A stretch of DNA of 64,000 bases. Origin: Streptacidiphilus albus JL83. GTDB taxonomy: Bacteria; Actinomycetota; Actinomycetes; Streptomycetales; Streptomycetaceae. The stretch is taken from NCBI RefSeq assembly GCF_000744705.1, contig NZ_JQML01000001.1, positions 7,698,017-7,762,016 on the forward strand, given 5' to 3'. Positions within the stretch are counted from its first letter, which is position 1. Each line of letters opens with the position of its first letter. Both the position numbers and the translations under genes were made by a program. Below, one piece after another: positions 1-7,930 of this stretch. The notes under the pieces are model-generated. The model saw nothing but the letters and a program-made list of their open reading frames with translations. It was not told where the DNA came from and did no database searches.

Positions 1-2
1 AG

Positions 3-2003
3 ACCTACGGCGAGGACCCGTACCTGGCCGGACAGATCACCTCGGCCGAGGTCGACGGTCTGCAGAGCCAGGGCGTGATGGCCATGGTCAAGCACACCGC
101 GGCCTACGACCAGGAGCAGTACCCCAACGGCGACAGCAACGAGACGGTCAGCCAGCAGGCCCTGGAGGAGCTCTACCTGGCGCCCTTCCAGGCTTCCATC
201 GAGAAGTCCGCACCGGCTGCGATGATGTGCTCCTACGCCGTGGTCAACGGTGACGCCTCCTGCCAGAACGCCGACATCCAGCAGGAGGGACTCGACGGGC
301 AGGCGAACTACGGCGGCTTCATCACCTCGGACTGGGGCGCTGACTACTCCAGCGTCCCGTCGACCGAGGCGGGGATGGACGTGGCGATGCCCTTCTCCGA
401 CGCGAGCGCCCTGTCCGCCGCCCTCACGGCCGGCACGCTGAGCCAGGCGACGCTCAACGCCAACGTCGCCCGGGTGCTGACCCAGATGTTCGCCTTCGGG
501 ATGTTCGACAACGCCCAGACCGGCTCCCTCACCACCAGTGTCACCTCGGCGGCGCACCAGGAGACCGCGCTGCAGCTCGGCGAGGAGGGCTCGGTCCTGC
601 TCAAGAACAACGGCGTGCTGCCGCTCAACCCGAACGGCAACGAGTCGATCGCGGTGATCGGCACCGACGGCGGCGCCGGAGTGGAGCTGGCCGGCGGCGG
701 CAGCGGCACGGTCACCAGCTCCAACACGATCTGGCCGATCACCGGCATTCAGAACGCGGCCGGCCCGAACGTCAAGGTCACCTACACCCAGGGCGACGAC
801 AACGGCACCACCGACATCCCGCAGGCCGTCGCGGCGGCCCAGGCCGCCACCGACGCGATCATCTACGTCAGCGCACCGGAGGGCGAGGAGACCGACCTGA
901 CCACGCTCGACCTGTCCAGCACCGACGAGACGATGATCGCGGACGTGGCCGCGGCGAACCCGAACACCGTCGTGGTGCTCAACAGCGGTTCACCGGTGGT
1001 CATGCCGTGGCTCAACTCGGTCGCGGGCGTGTTCGAGAACTGGTACGGCGGACAGGAGACCGGCGCCGCGATGGCCGCGCTGATCTTCGGCACCGCCGAC
1101 CCGTCCGGCAAGCTGCCGGTGACCTTCCCGAGCAGCCTGAGCCAGGTCCCGGCGCAGAGCACCGCGCAGTGGCCGGGCACCTCGACCGGGGTGGACTTCA
1201 GCGAGGGGGTGGACATCGGCTACCGCTGGTACCAGTCCCAGAACATCACCCCCGCCTTCCCGTTCGGCTTCGGGCTGTCCTACACCAGGTTCTCCTTCTC
1301 CAACCTCGCCGTCGGCGCCTTCGACGCCGACGGCAACGCCACCGCGACCGCGACCGTCACCAACACCGGCTCGGTGGCCGGTGCGGACGTGGCGCAGCTG
1401 TACGTCGGGGACCCGGCCGCCAGCCAGGACCCGCCGCAGCAGCTGAGGGGGTTCCAGCGGGTGACGCTGAGTCCCGGGCAGAGTGCGACGGTGACCTTCC
1501 CGCTCACCGTGCACGACCTGGCCTCGTGGTCGCCGACGGCCAACCAGTGGGAGGCGCAGGCGGGCACCTACTCGATCAGGGTCGGGGACGCGTCCAGCAG
1601 CCTGCCGCTGACCGGTTCGACCAGCCTGGCCCAGACCCTCACCGGGCAGGTCGCGGCGGGTGCCTCGGGTGCGGGGGTGTCCCTGGCCAACACGGCGGTC
1701 AGTGCCGGCGTCACCGCGAACTCCGGGGCGCCGGGCGCGGAGACGGTCGGGGTGGTCAACCCCTTCGGCTACAGCAGCCCGAAGGGCGCGGCGGTCTCCT
1801 TCCCCGTACAGGCCACCGACTCCGACAGCTCGCAGAGCCTCGCCTTCACCGCGACCGGGCTGCCGCCGGGCATCACCATCGCCTCCAACGGCACCGTCTC
1901 CGGCTCCGGCAGCACGCTCGGGACCTACACCGTGACCGTCACCGCGACCGACCCGAGGGGAGTCTCCGGCACGGCCACCTTCGTCTGGTCCGTCGTGCAG
2001 TAG
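3..2003 (+). CDS. Glycoside hydrolase family 3 (beta-glucosidase type), 5'-truncated
   Basis: The reading frame is already open at base 3 and begins inside a typical GH3 motif (TYGEDPYL), so the N-terminal signal region and part of the catalytic barrel lie outside the window. The catalytic nucleophile is the Asp of the SDWGAD motif, about 110 residues into the visible part. The alpha/beta sandwich follows (LLKNNGVLPLNP), then a fibronectin III-like domain (ADVAQLYVGDP...LRGFQRVTL). A C-terminal putative-Ig (He_PIG-like) domain ends the protein (LPPGITIASNGTVSGS). GH3 enzymes release terminal sugars from beta-glucans or xylo-oligosaccharides; the exact substrate cannot be read from the sequence. 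The extra Ig-like tail suggests a secreted enzyme acting on polymeric plant material. A strong hairpin follows the stop codon. Confidence 0.93.
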   Translation, partial: TYGEDPYLAGQITSAEVDGLQSQGVMAMVKHTAAYDQEQYPNGDSNETVSQQALEELYLAPFQASIEKSAPAAMMCSYAVVNGDASCQNADIQQEGLDGQANYGGFITSDWGADYSSVPSTEAGMDVAMPFSDASALSAALTAGTLSQATLNANVARVLTQMFAFGMFDNAQTGSLTTSVTSAAHQETALQLGEEGSVLLKNNGVLPLNPNGNESIAVIGTDGGAGVELAGGGSGTVTSSNTIWPITGIQNAAGPNVKVTYTQGDDNGTTDIPQAVAAAQAATDAIIYVSAPEGEETDLTTLDLSSTDETMIADVAAANPNTVVVLNSGSPVVMPWLNSVAGVFENWYGGQETGAAMAALIFGTADPSGKLPVTFPSSLSQVPAQSTAQWPGTSTGVDFSEGVDIGYRWYQSQNITPAFPFGFGLSYTRFSFSNLAVGAFDADGNATATATVTNTGSVAGADVAQLYVGDPAASQDPPQQLRGFQRVTLSPGQSATVTFPLTVHDLASWSPTANQWEAQAGTYSIRVGDASSSLPLTGSTSLAQTLTGQVAAGASGAGVSLANTAVSAGVTANSGAPGAETVGVVNPFGYSSPKGAAVSFPVQATDSDSSQSLAFTATGLPPGITIASNGTVSGSGSTLGTYTVTVTATDPRGVSGTATFVWSVVQ

Positions 2004-2018
2004 TCCCTACTCCCCACC

Positions 2019-2060
2019 GGACGGTGCCGGTCCTGCCTCGCGGCAGGACCGGCACCGTCC
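2019..2060 (+). terminator. Strong hairpin after GH3 gene
   Basis: A perfect 19-bp stem (2019-2037 with 2042-2060) closes a 4-base TCGC loop 16 bases after the GH3 stop. It lies between two convergent genes and probably ends both transcripts. There is no U-tract, as is usual in actinomycetes. Confidence 0.8.
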
Positions 2061-2097
2061 GTCCCGCTTCCCTGCGATCCGAATCGGCCTCGACCGG

Positions 2098-3594
2098 TCA
2101 GCCCCGGACCCGGGCCATCCAGGCCTCCACCTCGTCCGCCGTCCTCGGCAGTGCGGCCGAGAGGTTCTCGCTGCCGTCCTCGGTCACCAGGATGTCGTCC
2201 TCGATCCGGACGCCGATGCCGCGGTACTCCTCGGGCACGGTCAGGTCGTCGGCCTGGAAGTAGATGCCCGGTTCGACGGTGAGCACCATCCCGGCCTCCA
2301 GCGTGCCGTCGACGTACAGCGCGGTGCGGGCCACGGCGCAGTCGTGGACGTCCAGGCCGAGCATGTGGCCGGTGCCGGCCAGGGTCCAGCGGCGGTGCAG
2401 GCCGAGGTCGTAGACCTCGTCCACCGTACGGTCGCCGAGCAGGCCCCAGGAGACCAGGTGCTCGGCCAGGGTCCGCTGGGCGGCGTGGTGGAAGTCCCGG
2501 TAGGCCGCGCCGGGCTTGACCGCGGCGATCCCGGCCTCCTGGGCCGCGAACACCGCCTGGTAGACCTTGCGCTGGAGCGGCGTGAACCGGCCGTCGACGG
2601 GCATGGTGCGGGTGACGTCGGCGGTGTAGAGGTTGTTGGTCTCCACGCCCGCGTCGAGCAGCAGCAGCTCGCCGGGGCGGGTCTGGCCGGTGTTGCGGAC
2701 CCAGTGCATGGTCGTGGCGTGCGGCCCCGCCGCGCAGATCGAGGCGTAGCCGACGTCGTTGCCCTCGACCCGTGCCCGGAGGAAGAACGTGCCCTCGATG
2801 GAGCGCTCGGAGGTCGGCCGGTCGCTGCCGAGGACGCGGACCACGTCCTCGAAGCCCCGGGCGGTCGCCTCGCAGGCGAAGCGCAGCTCGCCGATCTCGA
2901 ACTCGTCCTTGACCAGCCGCAGCTCCGAGAGGAGGACCCGGAGCTCCTCGTCGCGGACGGCGTCCGCCGTGCCGTCCAGGGCAGCCTCCAGCGCCGCGTC
3001 GTGCCCGCGCAGTATCCGGACCGGGCCGGCGGCCGCGCGCAGCTGTTCGACCAGGGTGCGGACATCGCGGCAGGGCAGCCCGAGCACCTGCTCGTTCTCG
3101 GTCAGGCTGTTGCGCCGACCGTCCCAGAGCTCGCCGTGGTAGTCGGTCCAGAACTCGCCGTTCTCGCGGTCGGACCGGGGCCGCAGGAAGGCGAGGGCCC
3201 GGTGCCCGCCCTCCGCCACGGGTTCCAGCACGAGCGCGGCGTCCTGGGACTGGTCGCCCGTCAGGTAGGCGTAGTCGGAGGAGGGGCGGAAGGGGTAGTC
3301 CGCGTCGTTGGAGCGGACCTTGGGGTTGCCGGAGGGGATCACCAGCAGCTCGCCGGGGAAGCGGGCGGAGAGCGCGGCCCGGCGGCGCGCGGTGTGCGCG
3401 GCCTGCGGGAGCGGCTGCAGGTCGTGGCGCTCGGTGTCGGCCCAGCCCTGCCTCATGCTGGCGGCGAGCTCGTCGCTCACTCCCTGGACCAGGCCGTTCT
3501 TGCGCGCCGTGCGCTCCAGCGCCGGAGTCCCGGACGCGGGGGCCTCGGCCGCCGGGGCTTCGAACTCGTGGCCCTCGGAGGTGGGTTCGGTCAC
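2098..3594 (-). CDS. pepP: Xaa-Pro aminopeptidase (aminopeptidase P family, M24)
   Basis: This 498-residue protein has the N-terminal aminopeptidase P domain (PFRPSSDYAYLTGD) and the C-terminal pita-bread metallopeptidase fold. The metal-ligand motifs are present: LLLDAGVETNN, ADVTRTMPV, GTGHMLGLDVHD, LTVEPGIYF and VRIEDDILVT. The enzyme removes the N-terminal residue from peptides with proline, or hydroxyproline, in second position. The start is a GTG with CAGGAG upstream. It is divergent from the hydroxyproline catabolic operon and shares its 104-base promoter region, which includes a candidate operator. I therefore infer a role in feeding X-Pro/X-Hyp peptides into that pathway, although the enzyme is also a common housekeeping peptidase. 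Confidence 0.95.
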   Translation of the reverse strand: MTEPTSEGHEFEAPAAEAPASGTPALERTARKNGLVQGVSDELAASMRQGWADTERHDLQPLPQAAHTARRRAALSARFPGELLVIPSGNPKVRSNDADYPFRPSSDYAYLTGDQSQDAALVLEPVAEGGHRALAFLRPRSDRENGEFWTDYHGELWDGRRNSLTENEQVLGLPCRDVRTLVEQLRAAAGPVRILRGHDAALEAALDGTADAVRDEELRVLLSELRLVKDEFEIGELRFACEATARGFEDVVRVLGSDRPTSERSIEGTFFLRARVEGNDVGYASICAAGPHATTMHWVRNTGQTRPGELLLLDAGVETNNLYTADVTRTMPVDGRFTPLQRKVYQAVFAAQEAGIAAVKPGAAYRDFHHAAQRTLAEHLVSWGLLGDRTVDEVYDLGLHRRWTLAGTGHMLGLDVHDCAVARTALYVDGTLEAGMVLTVEPGIYFQADDLTVPEEYRGIGVRIEDDILVTEDGSENLSAALPRTADEVEAWMARVRG

Positions 3595-3677
3595 TGTCTG
3601 CTCCTGGATCGATTCGGTCCCGGCTGCCGCCGGGCGTGCTCGCGGCGAGCCCGAGGTGAGCCCTGGTCAAGCTCAAT

Positions 3678-3697
3678 GCTGTGTGACATAGTACAGC
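3678..3697. promoter_or_regulatory. Candidate GntR operator in the divergent promoter
   Basis: The imperfect palindrome GCTGTGTGACATAGTACAGC has perfect 5-bp outer arms (GCTGT/ACAGC). It sits directly against the GTG start of the FAD oxidoreductase gene and contains TGTGACAT. The reverse complement, ATGTCACA, recurs in a second palindrome before the deaminase gene at 6905. The position suits an operator for the GntR regulator encoded at the end of the locus; this is inference. Confidence 0.5.
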
Positions 3698-3698
3698 T

Positions 3699-4961
3699 GT
3701 GACCGGGAAACGAACATGGGATGTGCTGATTGTCGGTGCGGGAGCGGTGGGTGCTGCGTGCGCCTACTACGCCACCGCCGCCGGGCTCACCGTCGCCGTG
3801 GTCGAGCGGGGCCATGTGGCCGGCGGGACCACCGGTGCGGGCGAGGGCAATCTGCTGGTCTCGGACAAACGGCCGGGCCCCGAACTCGACCTCGCGCTGC
3901 TCTCCCTGCGGCTCTGGCAGGACCTCGCGGCGGAGCTGCCGGACGTCCTGGAGTACGAGCCCAAGGGCGGACTGGTCGTCGCCCCCACCCCGGACGGCCT
4001 GCGCGACCTGCACCGGTTCGCGGAAGGTCAGCAGGCCTGCGGCGTGCAGTGGGAGCCGGTGCCGCCGGAGCGCCTCCGGGAGGCCGAGCCGCACCTCGCC
4101 GAGGGGCTCGCGGGCGGGGTGCTCTACCCCCAGGACGCCCAGGTCCAACCAGCCCTCGCCGCCGCCTGGCTGCTCCGCTGCGCCCGCCGCTCCGGCGCCG
4201 ACCTGTTCCTGGGCACGGAGGTGACCGGCATGCTGCGCGGTCCGGACGGCTCGGTGCGGGGGGTGCGCACCGACCGCGAGGGCGACCTCGCGGCCGGAGC
4301 GGTGGTCAATGCCGCCGGGACCTGGGGCGGCCGGATCGCCGAACTCGCCGGGGTGGCCCTGCCGGTACTGCCGAGACGCGGCTTCGTCCTGGTCACCGAG
4401 CCGCTGCCGCCGCTGGTCCGGCACAAGGTGTACGCCGCCGACTATGTCGCCGACGTCTCCAGCGGGGCCGCCGACCTCCAGAGCTCGGCCGTGGTCGAGA
4501 GCACCGCCGCCGGTCCGGTGCTGGTCGGGGCCAGCCGGGAGCGGGTCGGCTTCGACCGCTCCCCGGCGCCGGCGGTGCTGCGCCGGCTGGCGGCCCAGGC
4601 GATTGCGTTGTTCCCGATGCTCGCCGGGGTGCAGGTGATCCGCTCCTACCGGGGCTTCCGTCCCTATCTGCCCGACCACCTGCCGGCGATCGGCCCCGAC
4701 CCCCGGGCGCCCGGGCTCTACCACGCCTGCGGGCACGAAGGGGCGGGGATCGGCCTGGCCCCCGCGACCGGCCTGACCCTGGCCCGACTGCTGACCGGGC
4801 GGCCGACGGAGGTCGACGCCTCGGCCTTCCGCCCGGAGCGCTTCCCCGCCGACGGCCTTCCCGCCGACGGCCTTCCCATCGACGGCGCGCCCGCCGACGG
4901 CCTTCCCGCCGACGGCTCCACGCCCGACCGCCCCACGTCTCTCGCCCCGGAGGTCCGGTGA
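3699..4961 (+). CDS. FAD-dependent oxidoreductase, D-hydroxyproline dehydrogenase catalytic subunit (HcnC-like)
   Basis: This 420-residue protein is a DAO-family flavoenzyme. An N-terminal dinucleotide-binding GxGxxG motif (VLIVGAGAVGAACAYY, about residues 9-24) is followed by the GGTTGAGEGNLL segment. The C-terminal RPYLPDHLPAIGP and ACGHEGAGIGLAPATG motifs are typical of D-amino acid dehydrogenases. With the next two genes it forms an Hcn-type heterotrimer, known to oxidise cis-4-hydroxy-D-proline to pyrroline-4-hydroxy-2-carboxylate. The GTG start has no clear ribosome site and lies against the candidate operator, so the transcript may be near-leaderless. The last 40 residues are low complexity, with a repeated ADGLP unit. 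The stop overlaps the next start by 4 bases. Confidence 0.85.
   Translation: MTGKRTWDVLIVGAGAVGAACAYYATAAGLTVAVVERGHVAGGTTGAGEGNLLVSDKRPGPELDLALLSLRLWQDLAAELPDVLEYEPKGGLVVAPTPDGLRDLHRFAEGQQACGVQWEPVPPERLREAEPHLAEGLAGGVLYPQDAQVQPALAAAWLLRCARRSGADLFLGTEVTGMLRGPDGSVRGVRTDREGDLAAGAVVNAAGTWGGRIAELAGVALPVLPRRGFVLVTEPLPPLVRHKVYAADYVADVSSGAADLQSSAVVESTAAGPVLVGASRERVGFDRSPAPAVLRRLAAQAIALFPMLAGVQVIRSYRGFRPYLPDHLPAIGPDPRAPGLYHACGHEGAGIGLAPATGLTLARLLTGRPTEVDASAFRPERFPADGLPADGLPIDGAPADGLPADGSTPDRPTSLAPEVR
4846..4915 (+). repeat. 15-bp coding tandem repeat
   Basis: Four to five imperfect copies of GCCGACGGCCTTCCC encode a run of (A/I)DG(L/A)P units at the C-terminus of the FAD oxidoreductase. The period is a multiple of three, so copy-number change keeps the frame. 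It lies outside the recognisable fold. Confidence 0.8.
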
Positions 4962-5272
4962 CCCGCGATCCGATCCGACTGGTTCGGGCCCTTCCCGAAC
5001 CCGCCTTCGAGTTCACCTTCGACGGTGCGCCGGTCCCGGCGCTGCCGGGCCAGAGCATCGCAGCCGCGCTGTGGGCCTCCGGACGCCTGAGCTGGCGCCG
5101 CACCCGGCAGCAGGGCGCCCCGCGCGGTGCCTTCTGCGGCATGGGCGTGTGCTTCGACTGCCTGGTCGTCGCGGACGGCCGTCCCAATGTCAGGGCCTGT
5201 CTCGCCCCGGCCCGCCCCGGCGGCGAGGTCGCCACCCAGGAGGGAGTCGGCCATGCCGAGCAGGCCCACTGA
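4958..5272 (+). CDS. (2Fe-2S)-binding subunit of D-hydroxyproline dehydrogenase (HcnA-like)
   Basis: A 104-residue ferredoxin-like subunit. The cysteine pattern CGMGVCFDC, with a later Cys in VRACLAP, is the signature of the 2Fe-2S domain found in HcnA and in the alpha subunits of multisubunit proline and hydroxyproline dehydrogenases. It should pass electrons between the flavin subunits. The GTG start at 4958 overlaps the upstream stop (GTGA) and is preceded by GGAGG. The end overlaps the next start by 20 bases, so the three subunits are translationally coupled. Confidence 0.87.
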   Translation: MTRDPIRLVRALPEPAFEFTFDGAPVPALPGQSIAAALWASGRLSWRRTRQQGAPRGAFCGMGVCFDCLVVADGRPNVRACLAPARPGGEVATQEGVGHAEQAH

Positions 5273-6794
5273 GCAGCCGGCCGCGACAGATCCGGCCACT
5301 GTCGACCCGGCCACTGCTGACCCGGCCACGGTCGACCCGGCCACGGTCGACCCGGCCACGGTCGACCCGGCCACGGTCGATCCGGCCACGGTCGACCTGG
5401 CCGTGGTCGGGGCCGGCCCGGCCGGGCTGGCCGCCGTGAACGCCGCCGCCGACCTGGGCCTGAGCTGCGTCCTGCTGGACGCCGCGGCGCTGCCCGGCGG
5501 CCAGTTCTACCGGCAGCCGGCGCCCGGCCTGCGGGCCGCCCGGCCGCAGGCGCTGCACCACCGCTGGCGGGTCTTCGCGAACCTCCTCGACCGGCTGGCG
5601 GCCCACACCGCCTCCGGGGCCGTCGTCCAGCTGGCCGGGCATCACGTCTGGTCGGTGTCCGGTGCGGCCGGGGACTGGCGGTTGGCCGCCGTCGCCGGAG
5701 CCGATGCAGCCTCCGGTCGTACCGTCCGGGCCCGCGCGGTGCTCTGCGCGACCGGGTCGCACGAGCGCCAACTCCCCTTCCCCGGCTGGACGCTGCCCGG
5801 GGTGGTCGGGGCGGGCGGGGCCCAGGCCATGCTCAAGTCCGGGCTGGTGCTGCCGGGGCGGCGGGTGGTGGTGGCCGGCAGCGGTCCGCTGCTGCTGGCG
5901 GTGGCCGCGTCGCTGGCCGAGGCCGGAGCCCGGGTCCCGCTGGTGGTCGAGGCGGCCGGCTACGCGGGCTACGCCCGGCGGCCGGGCGTGCTCGCGGCCA
6001 ACCCCGGCAAGCTGGCCGAGGGTGCCGCGCACGCCGTCCGGCTGCTGCGGCACGGCGTGGCGGTGCGGACCCGCAGCGCGGTGGTGGCGGTGCACGGAAC
6101 GGAGCGGGTCGAGGCGGTGACCGTGGCTAGGATCGACCGCGACTGGCGGCCGGTACCCGGCTCCGGACGGCGGATCGCCTGCGATGCGCTGGCGGTCGGT
6201 CACGGCCTGCTGCCGCAGCTGGAACTGGCGCTGGAGCTGGGCGCCGCCGTGCGCCCGCTGCCGGACGGCAGCCCGGCGCTGGTGGTGGACGCCGCCCAGC
6301 GCACCTCCGTCGCCGGGCTCTGGGCGGCGGGTGAGAGCACCGGCGTCGGGGGAGCGGAACTCGCGCTGATCGAGGGCGAGTTGGCGGCCCGCTCGATCGC
6401 CGTGGCGCTGGCCGGAGCGGACCCGGACGAGGGTCCCTCCCGTGGCCGGAGCCTGCTCCGCCGCCGCCGTCGGCTGCGGCAGTTCGCCGAGCTGATGGCC
6501 GGGTGCCACCGGCCGGGGGCGGGCTGGTCGGACTGGCTCCCGGACCGGACCGAGGTCTGCCGCTGCGAGGAGGTCACCGCCGGCACCGTCCGGGCGGCGG
6601 TCCAGGAGCTGGGGGCGGGGGACGCACGCACCGTCAAACTGCTGACCAGGGCCGGGATGGGCTGGTGCCAGGGGCGGATGTGCGGATCCGCGGTCGCCCG
6701 GCTGGCGGGGGCCGCCGAGGACCCGACCGGCCTCCGCCCCCTCTCCTGTCCGCTGCCCATGGGCGTGCTCGCGGCCGACGACGCCGTCCCCTAG
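5253..6794 (+). CDS. FAD/NAD(P)-binding oxidoreductase with BFD-type 2Fe-2S domain (HcnB-like)
   Basis: I place the start at ATG 5253, preceded by AGGAGGGAG, giving 513 residues. Residues about 10-45 are a PATVD pentapeptide repeat. The FAD-binding fold follows (LAVVGAGPAGLAAVNAA), then a second nucleotide-binding motif (VVVAGSGPLLLAVAASLAEAGA). A C-terminal BFD-like 2Fe-2S module has CRCEE and CQGRMC. This is the usual layout of HcnB subunits of hydrogen cyanide synthase and of D-hydroxyproline dehydrogenases. The neighbouring epimerase and deaminase favour hydroxyproline over cyanogenesis from glycine. The N-terminal repeat is unusual for the family. Confidence 0.87.
   Translation: MPSRPTEQPAATDPATVDPATADPATVDPATVDPATVDPATVDPATVDLAVVGAGPAGLAAVNAAADLGLSCVLLDAAALPGGQFYRQPAPGLRAARPQALHHRWRVFANLLDRLAAHTASGAVVQLAGHHVWSVSGAAGDWRLAAVAGADAASGRTVRARAVLCATGSHERQLPFPGWTLPGVVGAGGAQAMLKSGLVLPGRRVVVAGSGPLLLAVAASLAEAGARVPLVVEAAGYAGYARRPGVLAANPGKLAEGAAHAVRLLRHGVAVRTRSAVVAVHGTERVEAVTVARIDRDWRPVPGSGRRIACDALAVGHGLLPQLELALELGAAVRPLPDGSPALVVDAAQRTSVAGLWAAGESTGVGGAELALIEGELAARSIAVALAGADPDEGPSRGRSLLRRRRRLRQFAELMAGCHRPGAGWSDWLPDRTEVCRCEEVTAGTVRAAVQELGAGDARTVKLLTRAGMGWCQGRMCGSAVARLAGAAEDPTGLRPLSCPLPMGVLAADDAVP
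5288..5397 (+). repeat. 15-bp coding tandem repeat (PATVD units)
   Basis: About seven near-identical copies of a CCGGCCACGGTCGAC-type unit encode PATVD repeats at the N-terminus of the HcnB-like subunit. It lies about 370 bases from a different 15-bp repeat ending the first subunit. There are no spacers, so this is a minisatellite and not a CRISPR. Confidence 0.9.
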
Positions 6795-6870
6795 CCGTGC
6801 GCGCGTCCGCGCGGCCGCACATCGGTCCGTGCCTCCGTGGGCGGACCGGCCCGCGGACCGTTCTCCACCA

Positions 6871-6891
6871 TTGAAATGTCACATACTGCAA
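6871..6891. promoter_or_regulatory. Second candidate GntR operator
   Basis: A 21-base imperfect palindrome bounded by TTG and CAA contains ATGTCACATACTG and lies 14 bases before the deaminase ATG. It shares ATGTCACA with the palindrome at 3678-3697. It overlaps the only AT-rich stretch in the 110-base gap, where a promoter would be expected. The element is probably bound by the GntR protein encoded at 8994. Confidence 0.5.
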
Positions 6892-6904
6892 GGGAGTTCC
6901 CGAC

Positions 6905-7816
6905 ATGGTTTCCACCTCCGCCGACAGCCGTACCCGTCCCTGGCGCGGCGTCATGGTCGCCACCGCGCTGCCCTTCCGCGAGGACCGCTCGGTCGATCAC
7001 GGGGCCTATGCCGCCCACGTCGCCCGGCTGGTCGCCGACGGGTGCGACGGGGTCGTGCCCAACGGCTCGCTGGGCGAGTACCAGACCCTCACCGACCAGG
7101 AGCGCGCCCAGGTACTGGAGACCGCGGTCGAGGCGGCCGGAGCCGGGTCGCGGGTGATGGCCGGAGTCGCCGCGTACGGCAGCGCCGAGTCCCGGCGCTG
7201 GGCCGAGCAGGCGGCCGGAGCGGGCGCCGGATCGGTGCTGCTGCTGCCGCCCAACGCCTACCGGGCCGACGCCGACGCCGTCCGCGCCCACTACGCGGAG
7301 GTCGCCGAGGTCGGCCTCCCCGTCGTCGCCTACAACAACCCGCACGACACCCGGACCGACCTCACCCCCGACCTGCTGTCCCGGCTCTACGCCGACGGCA
7401 GCATCGTCGCGGTCAAGGAGTTCAGCGGCGACGTCCGCCGCGCCTACGAGATCGCCGAACTCGCCCCCGGGCTCGACCTGCTGATCGGCGCCGACGACGT
7501 GCTGCTGGAGCTGGCCGTGGCCGGCGCGGTCGGCTGGATCGCCGGCTACCCCAACGCCCTGCCCGAGTCCTGCGTCGCGCTCTACCGGGCCGCCGTCGCC
7601 CGGGACCTGGACGTCGCCCTCCCGCTCTACCGGGCCCTCCACCCGTTGCTGCGCTGGGACTCCAAGACCGAGTTCGTCCAGGCCATCAAGCTGTCGATGG
7701 ACCTGGCCGGCAGCCACGGGGGCGGCTGCCGTCCGCCGCGCTCCGCGCTCACCCCGGAGCAGCACGCCGCCGTCACCCGGGCGACCGAGCAGGCCCTGGC
7801 CGCGGGCCTGCGCTGA
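6905..7816 (+). CDS. Dihydrodipicolinate synthase family protein, probable pyrroline-4-hydroxy-2-carboxylate deaminase
   Basis: A 303-residue class I aldolase-fold protein of the DapA family. The Schiff-base lysine is Lys171 in IVAVKEFSGD and the catalytic tyrosine is Tyr143 in VVAYNNP. The N-terminal GVMVATALPF...GSLGEYQTLT segment carries the family phosphate/carboxylate-binding positions. In hydroxyproline clusters this family deaminates pyrroline-4-hydroxy-2-carboxylate to 2-oxoglutarate semialdehyde. The position between dehydrogenase and epimerase genes supports that assignment over lysine synthesis. The ATG is preceded by AGGGAG. Confidence 0.85.
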   Translation: MVSTSADSRTRPWRGVMVATALPFREDRSVDHGAYAAHVARLVADGCDGVVPNGSLGEYQTLTDQERAQVLETAVEAAGAGSRVMAGVAAYGSAESRRWAEQAAGAGAGSVLLLPPNAYRADADAVRAHYAEVAEVGLPVVAYNNPHDTRTDLTPDLLSRLYADGSIVAVKEFSGDVRRAYEIAELAPGLDLLIGADDVLLELAVAGAVGWIAGYPNALPESCVALYRAAVARDLDVALPLYRALHPLLRWDSKTEFVQAIKLSMDLAGSHGGGCRPPRSALTPEQHAAVTRATEQALAAGLR

Positions 7817-7930
7817 CGACGCAGCCCTCCGTCCTCCGAAGCCCGCAGCCCGCAGCCCGCAGCCCGCAGACAGACCGCAGCCCGCAGACACCGACATCTC
7901 CGATCCGAAACCAGAAGGGGGCGCAGCCCC

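Noticed and set aside
5288..5397. Possible CRISPR-like array
   Set aside because: The 15-base units are contiguous, without spacers, and encode PATVD in frame. There are no cas genes.
5253..6794. Hydrogen cyanide synthase (HcnABC) reading of the three-subunit flavoenzyme
   Set aside because: The subunit layout is the same, but the hydroxyproline epimerase and deaminase genes in the same locus favour D-hydroxyproline dehydrogenase.
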